Source: Geobacter sp. (lineage in GTDB: Bacteria > Desulfobacterota > Desulfuromonadia > Geobacterales > DSM-12255). Taken from it: a stretch of DNA of 15,161 bases. The translations under genes were made by a program, and so were the position numbers. Position 1 is the first letter of the stretch, and the number at the start of each line of letters is the position of its first letter. Positions 7,199 to 14,763 of this stretch are shown in pieces. The notes under the pieces are model-generated. The model was not told the DNA's origin. It worked only from the letters and a program-made list of their open reading frames with translations, and made no database searches. Location: contig VEOV01000310.1 in the NCBI GenBank assembly GCA_012026855.1, forward strand, positions 1-15,161. Reading direction: 5' to 3'.

Positions 7199-8218
7199 AT
7201 GATTATCGTAATGAAGGCAGGTGCAGACAAGAGGGAGAAGGAAGAGGTTCTCAAGAAGATCAAGGAACTTGGTTACACCCCCCATGTAATCCATGGCACC
7301 ACCAGGGATGTCATCGGCGCCATTGGCGACGAACGGGGCAAAGAGGCGCTGCAGTCGATCGAGTCCATGAACGGAGTTGAAAGTGTGGTGCCGATTCTGC
7401 AGCCTTACAAACTGGCTTCAAAAGAGGTAATGAAGGAGTCCAGCACGATCCGGATCAGCGATTCGGTCAGCATCGGCGGCAAAAACATCGTCATCATGGC
7501 CGGTCCCTGCTCGGTGGAGAGCGAAAAGCAGATCATCGACAGCGCCATTGCCGTCAAGGAGGCCGGTGCCCACGTGCTGCGCGGCGGCGCGTTCAAGCCG
7601 AGAACCTCGCCGTACTCCTTCCAGGGACTGGAAGAGGATGGCTTAAAGCTCCTGGCCAAGGCCAGAGAGCTGACCGGACTGCCGATTGTCACCGAGGTCA
7701 TCAATCCGGAAACTGCCGATCTGGTGGCTGAATACGCCGATATCCTGCAGATCGGAGCGCGCAACTCCCAGAACTTCGCCCTGCTGAAAAAGGTTGGTCA
7801 GCTGAAACGGCCGGTCCTCCTGAAGCGTGGCATGGCAATGACCATCCAGGAACTGCTGATGAGCGCCGAATACATTCTTTCAGAAGGCAACCAGTCAGTT
7901 ATCCTCTGTGAGCGCGGCATCCGCACCTTTGAGACGGCAACCCGCAATACCCTTGATCTCTCTGCCATCCCAGCGCTCAGAAGCAGGACGCACCTGCCGG
8001 TGGTGATCGACCCTTCCCATGGGACCGGGAATCATCACTACGTAGGGCCAATGTCTCTGGCTGCCATTGCCGGCGGTGCTGACGGCCTCATCATCGAGGT
8101 TCACCCGGATCCTGAACATGCAACCAGCGACGGCCCCCAATCACTCAAGCCGGCCAAATTCGCCGAACTAATGGTAAAAATGCGCCGGGTCGCCGAGGCG
8201 GTTGACCGAACTGTCTGA
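7199..8218 (+). CDS. aroF: 3-deoxy-7-phosphoheptulonate (DAHP) synthase, type I-beta
   Basis: Condenses phosphoenolpyruvate and erythrose-4-phosphate to DAHP, the first step of the shikimate pathway, in the cytoplasm. It has 339 residues. An N-terminal ferredoxin-like domain (about 1-66: MIIVMKAGADKREKEEVL...) is the feedback-sensing module known in the Thermotoga-type enzyme. The catalytic TIM barrel runs from about 85 to the end, with MAGPCSVES (100-108), LRGGAFKPRTSPYSFQG (127-143), QIGARNSQN (184-192), LLKRGM (207-212) and DPSHGTGNHH (271-280). Metal ligands are C104, H274, E300 and D311 by comparison with that family. The ATG at 7199 has GAGGGAG about 7 nt upstream; an upstream in-frame TTG (7175) is not supported. 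Expression appears controlled by the attenuator just upstream, giving control of both synthesis and activity by aromatic amino acids. Confidence 0.95.
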   Translation: MIIVMKAGADKREKEEVLKKIKELGYTPHVIHGTTRDVIGAIGDERGKEALQSIESMNGVESVVPILQPYKLASKEVMKESSTIRISDSVSIGGKNIVIMAGPCSVESEKQIIDSAIAVKEAGAHVLRGGAFKPRTSPYSFQGLEEDGLKLLAKARELTGLPIVTEVINPETADLVAEYADILQIGARNSQNFALLKKVGQLKRPVLLKRGMAMTIQELLMSAEYILSEGNQSVILCERGIRTFETATRNTLDLSAIPALRSRTHLPVVIDPSHGTGNHHYVGPMSLAAIAGGADGLIIEVHPDPEHATSDGPQSLKPAKFAELMVKMRRVAEAVDRTV

Positions 8219-8270
8219 ACTGGCAAAAGCCCGGCTGCCCTGAGCTGAACCGACTTTTAATACAAAAAAG

Positions 8271-8302
8271 TTGACTTGCCTGCGGCAGAGGCATATTTAA
8301 TT
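8271..8302 (+). promoter_or_regulatory. Promoter for the tol operon
   Basis: TTGACT (8271-8276) is followed at 17 nt by TATTTA (8294-8299), or at 19 nt by TTTAAT (8297-8302). Together they lie about 40 nt before the tolQ start. Confidence 0.6.
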
Positions 8303-8339
8303 CAAGATTGTCTGAAATTGACCTGCTGGAGGTGTACCC

Positions 8340-9014
8340 TTGTCTCTTTTTGCTGGTACCGGAATTGTTGTCAAACTTGTTCTTGGCGTGCTGATTTATT
8401 TTTCGGTCGTCTCCTGGGCGATTATTTTCTACAAATTCATCCAGGTGCGCAAAGCGAATCAGGAGTCGGAGCGTTTTCTGACTTTCTTCTGGCAGACAAA
8501 ACGCTTTGACGCTGTCAGTTCACAGATTGACCGGTTTGCCAACTCACCGCTCTCGATCCTCTTCACTGAAGGCTACACTGAGCTGAAGAAACTCGGCGAA
8601 AAGGTAGAAGAGACAAAGGACCCGAAAGTAATCACCGCCGATCTTGGCGGCGTTGACACCTTCGCCCGGGCGCTGCGGCGTGCCACCACATCGGAGATTA
8701 CCCGCCTGGAAAAGTACCTGACCTTTCTGGCCACTACCGGCTCTACGGCCCCGTTTATCGGCCTTTTCGGAACTGTCTGGGGGATCATGACCTCCTTCAA
8801 GGGGATCGGCGAAACCGGTTCTGCCTCGCTGGCCGTTGTCGCGCCAGGTATTGCCGAGGCACTTGTTGCCACTGCTATAGGCCTTGTGGCAGCTATCCCT
8901 GCAGTCATGGGCTTCAACCATTTCCAGACCAAGATCAAGGTATTGATCGCCGAGATGGACAATTTTTCCACTGAGTTCCTGAACATTGTTCAGCGCTCTT
9001 TTGCCAAGAAGTAA
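8340..9014 (+). CDS. tolQ: TolQ, proton-channel subunit of Tol-Pal (MotA/TolQ/ExbB family)
   Basis: Inner-membrane motor subunit which, with TolR, uses proton flow to drive TolA and outer-membrane constriction at division. It has 224 residues with three membrane helices (about 8-30, 126-150, 168-192). The ion-path threonines T145 (GLFGTVWGIM) and T178 (EALVATAIGL) are at the same numbers as in E. coli TolQ. The start is TTG at 8340, supported by GGAGGT 6-7 nt upstream; no ATG is near. It is the first gene of a compact set: tolR begins 12 nt later and the next two genes overlap by ATGA. The neighbours (tolR, tolA, tolB, pal, cpoB) settle TolQ rather than ExbB. Confidence 0.94.
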   Translation: MSLFAGTGIVVKLVLGVLIYFSVVSWAIIFYKFIQVRKANQESERFLTFFWQTKRFDAVSSQIDRFANSPLSILFTEGYTELKKLGEKVEETKDPKVITADLGGVDTFARALRRATTSEITRLEKYLTFLATTGSTAPFIGLFGTVWGIMTSFKGIGETGSASLAVVAPGIAEALVATAIGLVAAIPAVMGFNHFQTKIKVLIAEMDNFSTEFLNIVQRSFAKK

Positions 9015-9026
9015 ACCGGAGCATTT

Positions 9027-9443
9027 ATGGAAATCGGCCACAGAGGCAGTGATCGCCAGGTGATGTCGCAGATCAACGTCACCCCATTCGTCGACGTTAT
9101 GCTGGTACTATTGGTTATTTTCATGATCACGGCACCGATGATGCAGCAGGGGATGCAGGTAAATCTCCCGAAAAGTGAAGCAAAAGCCATGGAAATAAAG
9201 GATGAGCCGGTCATCGTGACAGTTGACCGGAGCGGTAAAACCTTCATCGAAAAGGCGGAAGTCCCCCAGGGACAGCTGAAACCGAAGCTTGCCTCACTCT
9301 TCGCATCCCGCAGCAAGAAGGAAGTTTTCCTCAAGGCAGATCGTGATGTCCCGTACGGCGAGGTGATCAGGACCATGGCAGAGATCAAAGGGGCCGGGGT
9401 GGAACGCCTCGGCATGCTTACGGAGCCGGCAGGGTCAAAATGA
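9027..9443 (+). CDS. tolR: TolR, ExbD/TolR-family motor subunit
   Basis: Single-span inner-membrane protein with a periplasmic domain, partner of TolQ. It has 138 residues. The membrane helix at about 19-41 starts NVTPFVDVMLVLLVIFMIT, with the proton-carrying D23 in the standard position. The soluble domain follows, ending KAGAGVERLGML-like text (here IKGAGVERLGMLTE), typical for TolR/ExbD. CGGAG lies upstream of the ATG at 9027. The stop overlaps the start of the next gene (ATGA at 9440-9443). Confidence 0.94.
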   Translation: MEIGHRGSDRQVMSQINVTPFVDVMLVLLVIFMITAPMMQQGMQVNLPKSEAKAMEIKDEPVIVTVDRSGKTFIEKAEVPQGQLKPKLASLFASRSKKEVFLKADRDVPYGEVIRTMAEIKGAGVERLGMLTEPAGSK

Positions 9444-10198
9444 TCCAGAGAGTAGTTGATGTAGATCCGAAGCCGGGAAGGTTTATCCTATTTTCCCTGG
9501 TTCTGCACCTTTGCGTTGCCACTTTGTTTTCGGCAGCCGGTTTGCTCAAGCCTCGCCTGAAAGAAGTAACCCCTTACTATGTCGACATTGTCTCGCTGCC
9601 GACAGTCGCCCCACCTCCCACTGCCACCGAGCCGCCCGCTGCTCCGGTTCAGCCTGCCATGCAGGCAGCACCACCGGCAGCTGCCAAGGCGTCGCCTGCA
9701 AAACCGGCCATGACGCTGCCGGGCAAATCGTCCCCGGCAAAGCCGACAGCCGGCCCTTCACAGGAGAGCCGTGAGCAGGAGTCCAGGGAGTTTGCCGAGC
9801 GGATGAGCCGCCTTGAGTATGGTTCCGAGGCAAGACATCAGGCTGCGGCGCTGGCCGCCCTGCAGAAAAAGGCTGCCGACAAAAGGGCCGCCACCACCCA
9901 GGGGGGAGGGGATAAGGGCGTTGATTACGGCGCCTATATCCAGTCACGGCTGAAAGACGCCCTTGCCTCAACCATCGTCTACCGGACCAAATCCCCCGAG
10001 ACTGCAGTCCACATCTACATTGATAAAAGCGGCCGGCTTGCCCGGTATGTAGTAGAAAAGGCTTCCAACGACAAGCTCTTCAATGACTCGGTTATCAGGA
10101 CCATCGAAAAAGCCAAGGTCGACTTCCCGCCAACACCCACTCCGGCAGGCTTCGACAAGCTGTTTGTCTTCAGCCCGCAAGAGGTTACCAACAAATGA
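9440..10198 (+). CDS. tolA: TolA/TonB-like energy-transducing protein
   Basis: Spans the periplasm and transmits the TolQR force to TolB/Pal. It has 252 residues: a cytoplasmic N-terminus, a membrane helix at about 15-36 with S19 and H23 matching the first part of the TonB/TolA S-H motif, a Pro/Ala-rich stretch (about 54-105), a charged helical stretch (about 108-150) and a TonB/TolA-like C-terminal domain (about 165-247, VHIYIDKSGRLARYVVEKAS...). It is much shorter than E. coli TolA (421 residues), mostly in the helical middle part. The C-terminal domain looks TonB-like. Position between tolR and tolB, with ATGA overlaps on both sides, is the main reason to call it TolA. Confidence 0.85.
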   Translation: MIQRVVDVDPKPGRFILFSLVLHLCVATLFSAAGLLKPRLKEVTPYYVDIVSLPTVAPPPTATEPPAAPVQPAMQAAPPAAAKASPAKPAMTLPGKSSPAKPTAGPSQESREQESREFAERMSRLEYGSEARHQAAALAALQKKAADKRAATTQGGGDKGVDYGAYIQSRLKDALASTIVYRTKSPETAVHIYIDKSGRLARYVVEKASNDKLFNDSVIRTIEKAKVDFPPTPTPAGFDKLFVFSPQEVTNK

Positions 10199-11454
10199 TC
10201 CGTCTCATTACGGTCGGCCTGCTGCTCAGTCTGCTGCTGCCAGGCTCGGCACATCCATCTGAAGATTTTCTCCGGGTCATGGCGGCAGGCAATGTTGCCC
10301 TCAGGCTGGTGATACAACCCCCGTTACCTGCTTCCGGCGCACCTGACGCAAAGCTTGCCGATGAGATCGCCACCATCTTCAAGCTCGATCTCGGCATTAC
10401 CGGCCTCTTTGCCATGGTGGATCCGGCGCCTCAGGACAAGGCCGCCGCGGTCCCCGGGGCGGACGCTGACATGGTACTGAAGACCGTTTACACTGTATCA
10501 CCGGCGTCGGTTACTTTTGAGTACCGTTTGCAGGAATCAGTCACCGGCAGGGAGATCCTTGCCAAGCGTTACAGCGCTGTCAGGCAGGATCTGCGCAAAA
10601 CCGCCCATACCTTCTCCGACGACATCCTCTATGCACTAACCGGCGAACGGGGGTCGTTCACCGGTAAACTGGCCTATGTCTCCAAAGCAGGCGGCAACAA
10701 AGAAATCTACATCATGGACTGGGACGGTTTTAATCCACGCAAAATCATCGCCAACGGCTCGATCAACCTTAATCCCGATTTTTCCCCCTCTGGCAAAGAA
10801 CTGATTTACACATCCTACAAAAATGGCAACCCTGACCTGTTCCGACGGGAGCTGTTCACCGGAGCAGAAGCAAATGTCTCCCACTCCCCGGGTATCAATA
10901 TCACCGGTGCCTTCTCTCCGGAAGGGAACAGAATCGCCCTGGCGATGAGCAAGGAAGGCAATTCGGAAATTTATCTCCTGACCAAGGACGGCAAGCAGTT
11001 GGCAAGACTGACAACTAATCCGGCCATTGATATCTCGCCAAGCTGGTCGCCCGATGGCAGGCAGATAGCTTTCGTGTCCGATCGTTTCGGCAAGCCGCAG
11101 ATTTTTGTCATGTCATTTGATGGCAGCGACCAGAAGAGAATTACCACCGCCGGAGGCTATAATGTTGGGCCGAGATGGTCACCAAAGGGGGACAAAATTG
11201 CCTATTGTCGCCAGTACGGTAACGGTTTTCAAATACATCTCATCAACCCAGATGGTAGCGACGACAGGCAGATCACCACTGAAGGCAGCAATGAGCATCC
11301 GAGATGGTCACCGGACGGCAGGTTCATTGTTTACAGCAGCAAGCGTGGTGGCAAGGAGTCGATTTATGTCATGCGCAATGACGGCTCCGGCGTTACAAAA
11401 ATCTCAAAAAGCGGCGCCAATGAGACTCATCCGGCCTGGTCGGCAAGGTGGTAG
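10195..11454 (+). CDS. tolB: TolB, periplasmic beta-propeller protein
   Basis: Periplasmic protein that shuttles between Pal and TolA. It has 419 residues. An N-terminal signal peptide (about 1-22, MIRLITVGLLLSLLLPGSAH) is followed by the TolB N-terminal domain (about 24-150). The six-bladed propeller follows, with repeated blade motifs: FSPSGKELIYTS, FSPEGNRIALAM, WSPDGRQIAFVS, WSPKGDKIAYCR and WSPDGRFIVYSS. The ATG overlaps the tolA stop (ATGA). It ends TAG at 11452; a 95-nt gap with its own promoter precedes pal. Confidence 0.95.
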   Translation: MIRLITVGLLLSLLLPGSAHPSEDFLRVMAAGNVALRLVIQPPLPASGAPDAKLADEIATIFKLDLGITGLFAMVDPAPQDKAAAVPGADADMVLKTVYTVSPASVTFEYRLQESVTGREILAKRYSAVRQDLRKTAHTFSDDILYALTGERGSFTGKLAYVSKAGGNKEIYIMDWDGFNPRKIIANGSINLNPDFSPSGKELIYTSYKNGNPDLFRRELFTGAEANVSHSPGINITGAFSPEGNRIALAMSKEGNSEIYLLTKDGKQLARLTTNPAIDISPSWSPDGRQIAFVSDRFGKPQIFVMSFDGSDQKRITTAGGYNVGPRWSPKGDKIAYCRQYGNGFQIHLINPDGSDDRQITTEGSNEHPRWSPDGRFIVYSSKRGGKESIYVMRNDGSGVTKISKSGANETHPAWSARW

Positions 11455-11476
11455 TAAAACAATTTTTCATTCCCCA

Positions 11477-11504
11477 TTGTAAATGTGCAAAAGTTATGTA
11501 TAAT
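11477..11504 (+). promoter_or_regulatory. Internal promoter for pal
   Basis: TTGTAA (11477-11482), spacer 16, then a perfect TATAAT (11499-11504) with TG directly before it, 45 nt upstream of the pal ATG in an AT-rich gap. Confidence 0.65.
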
Positions 11505-11549
11505 CCGAAACTACACTGGTCTACAGTTAACATCGAAAAGGAGATTGTG

Positions 11550-12263
11550 ATGCGTAAAAATCTGTGTGTGGCTCTTTCTGTTCTTTCTCTTGGACTGCTT
11601 CTTACCAGCGGCTGCGCAAAGGATCAAGTCAAGCCGGATGAAGGTATAGCCTCAAAAACTGCGGCGGCGAAGGCCTCCGGTCCGGGGCAGAATGACGCAT
11701 CACAGCAGTCGGCAGCGCAGCAGCAATCAGCAGCACAGCAGCAGAGTTCCGCCCAACAGCAGGCCACTGCACAACAGCAGTCTGCAGCTGCTCAACAGCA
11801 GGCTGCTGACAGGGCAGCTGCAGAGAAAGCGGCAGCAGCCAAGGCAGCACAGCAGCAGGCTGAAGAAAAGGCGGCAGCAGAGAGGGCATCAGCAGCAAAA
11901 GCAGCTCAAAAGCAGTCAGATGCGCTGGTTAGCGCTCTGAAGATGATCAATTTTGAATTTGATTCTTTCGCCCTGAGTCAGCAGTCCCGGGATATTCTCT
12001 ATGCAAACGCCGAGTATCTGCTCAAGAATTACAAAGGCAAGTTAAAGCTGGAAGGCCACTGTGATGAGCGTGGCTCCGATGAATACAACCTTGCTCTTGG
12101 CGAGAATCGCGCCAAAGCGGCGCTTAACTATCTGCTCACCCTCGGCGTTCCTGCCAGCCAGCTTTCCATTATCAGCTACGGCAAGGAGCGTCCACTTGAT
12201 CCTGCCAGTACAGAAGAGGCCTGGGCAAAAAATCGGCGGGTTGAATTCAAAGAGATTAAATAA
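11550..12263 (+). CDS. pal: Pal, peptidoglycan-associated lipoprotein (OmpA-like)
   Basis: Outer-membrane lipoprotein that binds peptidoglycan and TolB. It has 237 residues against 173 in E. coli. The lipoprotein signal ends LLLTSGC with acylated Cys22; Thr at -3 is less common than Leu. Residues 50-125 are a Gln/Ala-rich stretch: about five to six units of SAAQQQ type (51-86), then a KAA/EKAA-rich charged helix-like part (87-121). The OmpA-like domain (130-237) contains INFEFDSF, EGHCDERGSDEYNLALGENRA and KNRRVEF; D172 and R187 are the diaminopimelate-binding pair. GGAG lies 7 nt before the ATG at 11550. An upstream frame extension to 11448 is rejected because it would place the signal sequence internally. 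Confidence 0.94.
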   Translation: MRKNLCVALSVLSLGLLLTSGCAKDQVKPDEGIASKTAAAKASGPGQNDASQQSAAQQQSAAQQQSSAQQQATAQQQSAAAQQQAADRAAAEKAAAAKAAQQQAEEKAAAERASAAKAAQKQSDALVSALKMINFEFDSFALSQQSRDILYANAEYLLKNYKGKLKLEGHCDERGSDEYNLALGENRAKAALNYLLTLGVPASQLSIISYGKERPLDPASTEEAWAKNRRVEFKEIK

Positions 12264-12285
12264 GTTCCAGATGCACAATAATAAT

Positions 12286-12312
12286 AAGGGGCCTTTCGAG
12301 GGCTCCTTTTTA
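12286..12312 (+). terminator. Terminator after pal
   Basis: AAGGGGCC (12286-12293) and GGCTCCTT (12301-12308) form an eight-pair stem with one G-U and a TTTCGAG loop, with TTTTTA after the stem. It lies 23 nt after the pal stop and 24 nt before cpoB. Confidence 0.75.
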
Positions 12313-12338
12313 TTAAGTCCAGTTTGAAAGGTTTCATG

Positions 12339-13163
12339 ATGAAAATATCGACGCTTGTAATTGCGCTTGCCCTGCTTGCCTCCGGTTGCGCAACAAAAAA
12401 TGACATGCAGCTTGCCCAACAGGATATTGAGGAGCTCAAATCCAGGTTGATTAATGCTGAGAAGAACATTTCCCAGGTTACTGTTGAAGCAAGAGAGATT
12501 ACTGAAAAGAGCTCCAGGGAAGCCATCAAGAATCTCGATACACTTCGTAAGGGAACTGCCGATATGCAGGCAAACCTGGATACCATGCGTGTTGATGTTC
12601 AGGGAATGGCAGGCCGCGTTGAAGATCTCGTGCTGGCAGCAAAAAAACCTTTCGAGGACATTACCTTATTAAAAGAGGACACTTCCAAGGCGGTTGCCTC
12701 CATGGAGCAGCGTCTCAAGAAACTTGAGGCCTCGCTGGATGAGAGCAACACTAAAATTGCTGCCATTGCCAAAGCCCTTGAGCCGCCGCCAAACCCGGAT
12801 AACAACTACAAGCTGGCTCTGGAAACACTCAGAGCGGGTGAGGTGGGCAAATCCCGCGACATGTTCACGGCCTTCATTGAGCAGTTTCCCACCCACAAGC
12901 TTATTCCCAACGCAAAGTACTGGATTGGAGAAAGTTATTATCTGGAGAAAAATTACGAGCAGGCTATTGTTGAATTTCAAAACGTCATTAAGGAGTTTCC
13001 CGGAAAAGAGAAAACTTCGGCAGCAATGCTCAAGCAGGCTCTCTCCTTCAGGGAACTGGGAGATGTAAAGAGTGCCAAATTCCTCCTCAAAGAGCTGATC
13101 GATAAATTCCCGAAATCAGAGGAAGCACCTACTGCCAAGGAAGCGTTGCACCAGTTAAAATAA
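12339..13163 (+). CDS. cpoB: CpoB/YbgF, Tol-Pal coordinator with TPR repeats
   Basis: Periplasmic protein that links the Tol-Pal machine to cell-wall synthesis at division. It has 274 residues. The N-terminus carries a lipoprotein signal (MKISTLVIALALLASGC, Cys17), unlike the soluble E. coli protein. A coiled-coil region covers about 22-135, rich in heptad-like charged and hydrophobic residues. About three TPR units follow (about 154-270), including NYKLALETLRAGEVGKSRDM and AKYWIGESYYLEKNYEQAIV. ATGATG gives two starts. GAAAGG is 7 nt before 12339 but only 4 nt before 12336, so 12339 is preferred. It follows the pal terminator, so it depends on read-through or on an unseen promoter. Confidence 0.9.
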   Translation: MKISTLVIALALLASGCATKNDMQLAQQDIEELKSRLINAEKNISQVTVEAREITEKSSREAIKNLDTLRKGTADMQANLDTMRVDVQGMAGRVEDLVLAAKKPFEDITLLKEDTSKAVASMEQRLKKLEASLDESNTKIAAIAKALEPPPNPDNNYKLALETLRAGEVGKSRDMFTAFIEQFPTHKLIPNAKYWIGESYYLEKNYEQAIVEFQNVIKEFPGKEKTSAAMLKQALSFRELGDVKSAKFLLKELIDKFPKSEEAPTAKEALHQLK

Positions 13164-13194
13164 ATCTGTTCGATGATTCACAAGCAAGCAATAA

Positions 13195-13219
13195 AAAAGG
13201 CGGGGATTCCCCGCCTTTT
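13195..13219. terminator. Bidirectional terminator between cpoB and tatB
   Basis: A perfect 11-pair stem AAAAGGCGGGG/CCCCGCCTTTT with a 3-nt ATT loop lies between two convergent genes. The A-run before the stem (13193-13198) gives a T-run on the minus strand. The plus side has TTTTC. Confidence 0.88.
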
Positions 13220-13242
13220 CAGTATCTGCTCTATTTAGCCGC

Positions 13243-13512
13243 TTAAACCTTGCTTTGTTCCTTGTCAGCTTTGGCAGCAGTCTCTTCCGTTGTTACCGTC
13301 TGGCCAAGCGTTTCAGGTTCAGCAGTCTTGTCCTTTGCCGCACTCTGCCGGGCCTCGTCTTCAACACTCTGCTTGAAATCATCTGCCGCCCGCTTAAACT
13401 CTGCCAGTCCTTTGCCCAAGGATTTTGCCAGTTCCGGGAGTTTCTGGGGGCCGATAACTATCAAGGCGATAACAAGAATCACTATCATTTCAGGCATACC
13501 AATACCGAACAT
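13243..13512 (-). CDS. tatB: Twin-arginine translocase TatA/TatB-family subunit
   Basis: Membrane component for export of folded proteins with twin-arginine signals. It has 89 residues: one short membrane helix (about 5-21), the Gly-Pro hinge (21-22) and an amphipathic helix LPELAKSLGKGLAEFKRAAD (25-44), then a charged, Ala/Glu/Lys-rich tail. MFGIGMPE places Glu at position 8 and the hinge is GP, both TatB features, while the SLGKGLAEFKRA helix also resembles TatA. TatB is favoured but not certain. GGGGG lies just upstream of the ATG at 13512. A near-consensus promoter lies at 13549-13577 (minus). The gene stands alone, and no tatC is in the window. It ends at the shared terminator with cpoB. 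Confidence 0.85.
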   Translation of the reverse strand: MFGIGMPEMIVILVIALIVIGPQKLPELAKSLGKGLAEFKRAADDFKQSVEDEARQSAAKDKTAEPETLGQTVTTEETAAKADKEQSKV

Positions 13513-13548
13513 GATACCCCCTTTCTCAGTTAGCTCGAAGATTGCGCG

Positions 13549-13577
13549 ACTATAGTGCGTTTACTGCATAGTGTCAA
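13549..13577 (-). promoter_or_regulatory. Near-consensus sigma-70 promoter for tatB
   Basis: On the minus strand TTGACA (complement of 13572-13577), 17 nt, TATAGT (complement of 13549-13554): 11 of 12 consensus bases. It reads into the tatA/B-type gene with a leader of roughly 30 nt. Confidence 0.85.
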
Positions 13578-13588
13578 CGGCAAAGGGT

Positions 13589-13617
13589 TTGACACTCCTG
13601 GAAACATTGTCTACTAT
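13589..13617 (+). promoter_or_regulatory. Promoter for nadA
   Basis: TTGACA (13589-13594), 17 nt, TACTAT (13612-13617). It is divergent from the tatB promoter, with the two -35 boxes 11 nt apart, so both could be touched by one regulator. No clear operator was recognised. Confidence 0.75.
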
Positions 13618-13651
13618 CAGTCGGTCACATTTTATCGATGGAGAACAGAAT

Positions 13652-14563
13652 ATGCAGACAGAGTTGCAACAGTCCATAAAATCACTCTTGAAAAAGCGTA
13701 ACGCCGTACTCCTTGCGCATAACTACATGCGTGATGAAGTACAGGAAATTGCCGACATTACAGGTGATTCCCTTGGTCTTTCTCAAGAGGCGGCAAGCAC
13801 CTCTGCTGATGTCATTGTTTTCTGCGGCGTGCATTTCATGGCAGAATCTGCTGCCATTCTCTCACCGGATAAGACAGTTCTTCTGCCAAGACTCGACGCC
13901 GGGTGCCCAATGGCTGACATGATCTCTGCAGAGGAGTTGCTTAAGTTCCGCAAACAGCACCCTGGAGTGCCTGTTGTTACCTACGTAAATTCGTCGGCCG
14001 AGGTCAAGGCCTATAGCGATATCTGCTGCACATCGGCAAATGCACTAAAGGTTGTCAACTCTCTCCCTGACAAGGAAATAATCTTTACCCCCGACAGGAA
14101 CCTCGGCACCTATGTTTCACGTTTTTCCGACAAGAAATTCCATCTTTGGGACGGCTTCTGCCCTACCCATGAACGTCTGAAACCAGAAGCGGTCACTGCG
14201 CTGAAGGCTGCTAATCCGGGAGCACTCTTTATCTGTCATCCGGAATGCAATCCGGCAGTAGTAGAGCTGGCCGATCACGTCTGCTCAACAACCGGCATGT
14301 ACGATTACTGCCGCAAAAGTCCTGCTAAAGCCTTCATAATCGGCACTGAAGCCGGAATACTATACCGGCTTCGCCTGGAAAACCCCGGTAAAGAGTTCAT
14401 CCTGGCCTCACCGGCACTCTTCTGTCCCAACATGAAGCTTACGTCTCTGGAAGATATAAAAGCTGCGCTCGAAACAATGCAGCCCGTTGTCCGAGTTAGC
14501 GAGGAGATCAGAATCCGTGCGAAGCAGGCCCTTGACCGGATGATTGCCGTGCCCAGGGACTGA
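13652..14563 (+). CDS. nadA: Quinolinate synthase NadA
   Basis: [4Fe-4S] enzyme that condenses iminoaspartate with dihydroxyacetone phosphate to quinolinate in NAD synthesis. It has 303 residues, the short form of the family. The three expected cluster ligands are C85 (DAGCPMAD), C170 (DGFCPTHER) and C258 (LFCPNMK), at the usual spacing. Other blocks are LLAHNYMRDEVQEIAD (20-35), YVNSSAEVKAYSDICCTSAN (111-130), PDRNLG (147-152), CHPECNPAV (195-203) and GTEAGILYRL (231-240). The ATG at 13652 has GGAG 8 nt upstream; an in-frame GTG at 13571 lies before the promoter and is rejected. nadB and nadC are not in the window. Confidence 0.95.
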   Translation: MQTELQQSIKSLLKKRNAVLLAHNYMRDEVQEIADITGDSLGLSQEAASTSADVIVFCGVHFMAESAAILSPDKTVLLPRLDAGCPMADMISAEELLKFRKQHPGVPVVTYVNSSAEVKAYSDICCTSANALKVVNSLPDKEIIFTPDRNLGTYVSRFSDKKFHLWDGFCPTHERLKPEAVTALKAANPGALFICHPECNPAVVELADHVCSTTGMYDYCRKSPAKAFIIGTEAGILYRLRLENPGKEFILASPALFCPNMKLTSLEDIKAALETMQPVVRVSEEIRIRAKQALDRMIAVPRD

Positions 14564-14568
14564 CAGTT

Positions 14569-14763
14569 TCAGCTGTTTCTTTCGTGCAGATACATCATCG
14601 CCAGCCGCCCCCTGTTTTCCAGACACCGGCTGCAGAGATCGCCACTATCCTGCCAAAAATCCTCGGCAAGCCATTCGCCAGCCTCTTCGAAAAGAGTTTT
14701 CTCTGACCTGCTGCTAAAGCTTTCCCCGCACAGCTTACAGGTTTTCCTGTCAGCACTCTCCAT
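14569..14763 (-). CDS. Small putative zinc-ribbon protein (two CxxC pairs), unknown function
   Basis: A 64-residue frame beginning MESADRKTCKLCGESFSSRS and ending MMYLHERNS. It has two CxxC pairs, TCKLCG (C9, C12) and DLCSRC, about 33 residues apart, as in a small metal-binding ribbon. The C-terminal half is Arg/Leu-rich. The ATG at 14763 overlaps the last codons of hemH by 14 nt, so it is very likely translated in the same transcript; only a weak GAGAG precedes it. A longer frame reaching 14844 would lie inside hemH and is not needed. I do not recognise a family. Its place after hemH suggests cotranscription, not necessarily a role in haem synthesis. Its 3' end converges on nadA with 5 nt between the two stops and no visible terminator. 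Confidence 0.65.
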   Translation of the reverse strand: MESADRKTCKLCGESFSSRSEKTLFEEAGEWLAEDFWQDSGDLCSRCLENRGRLAMMYLHERNS

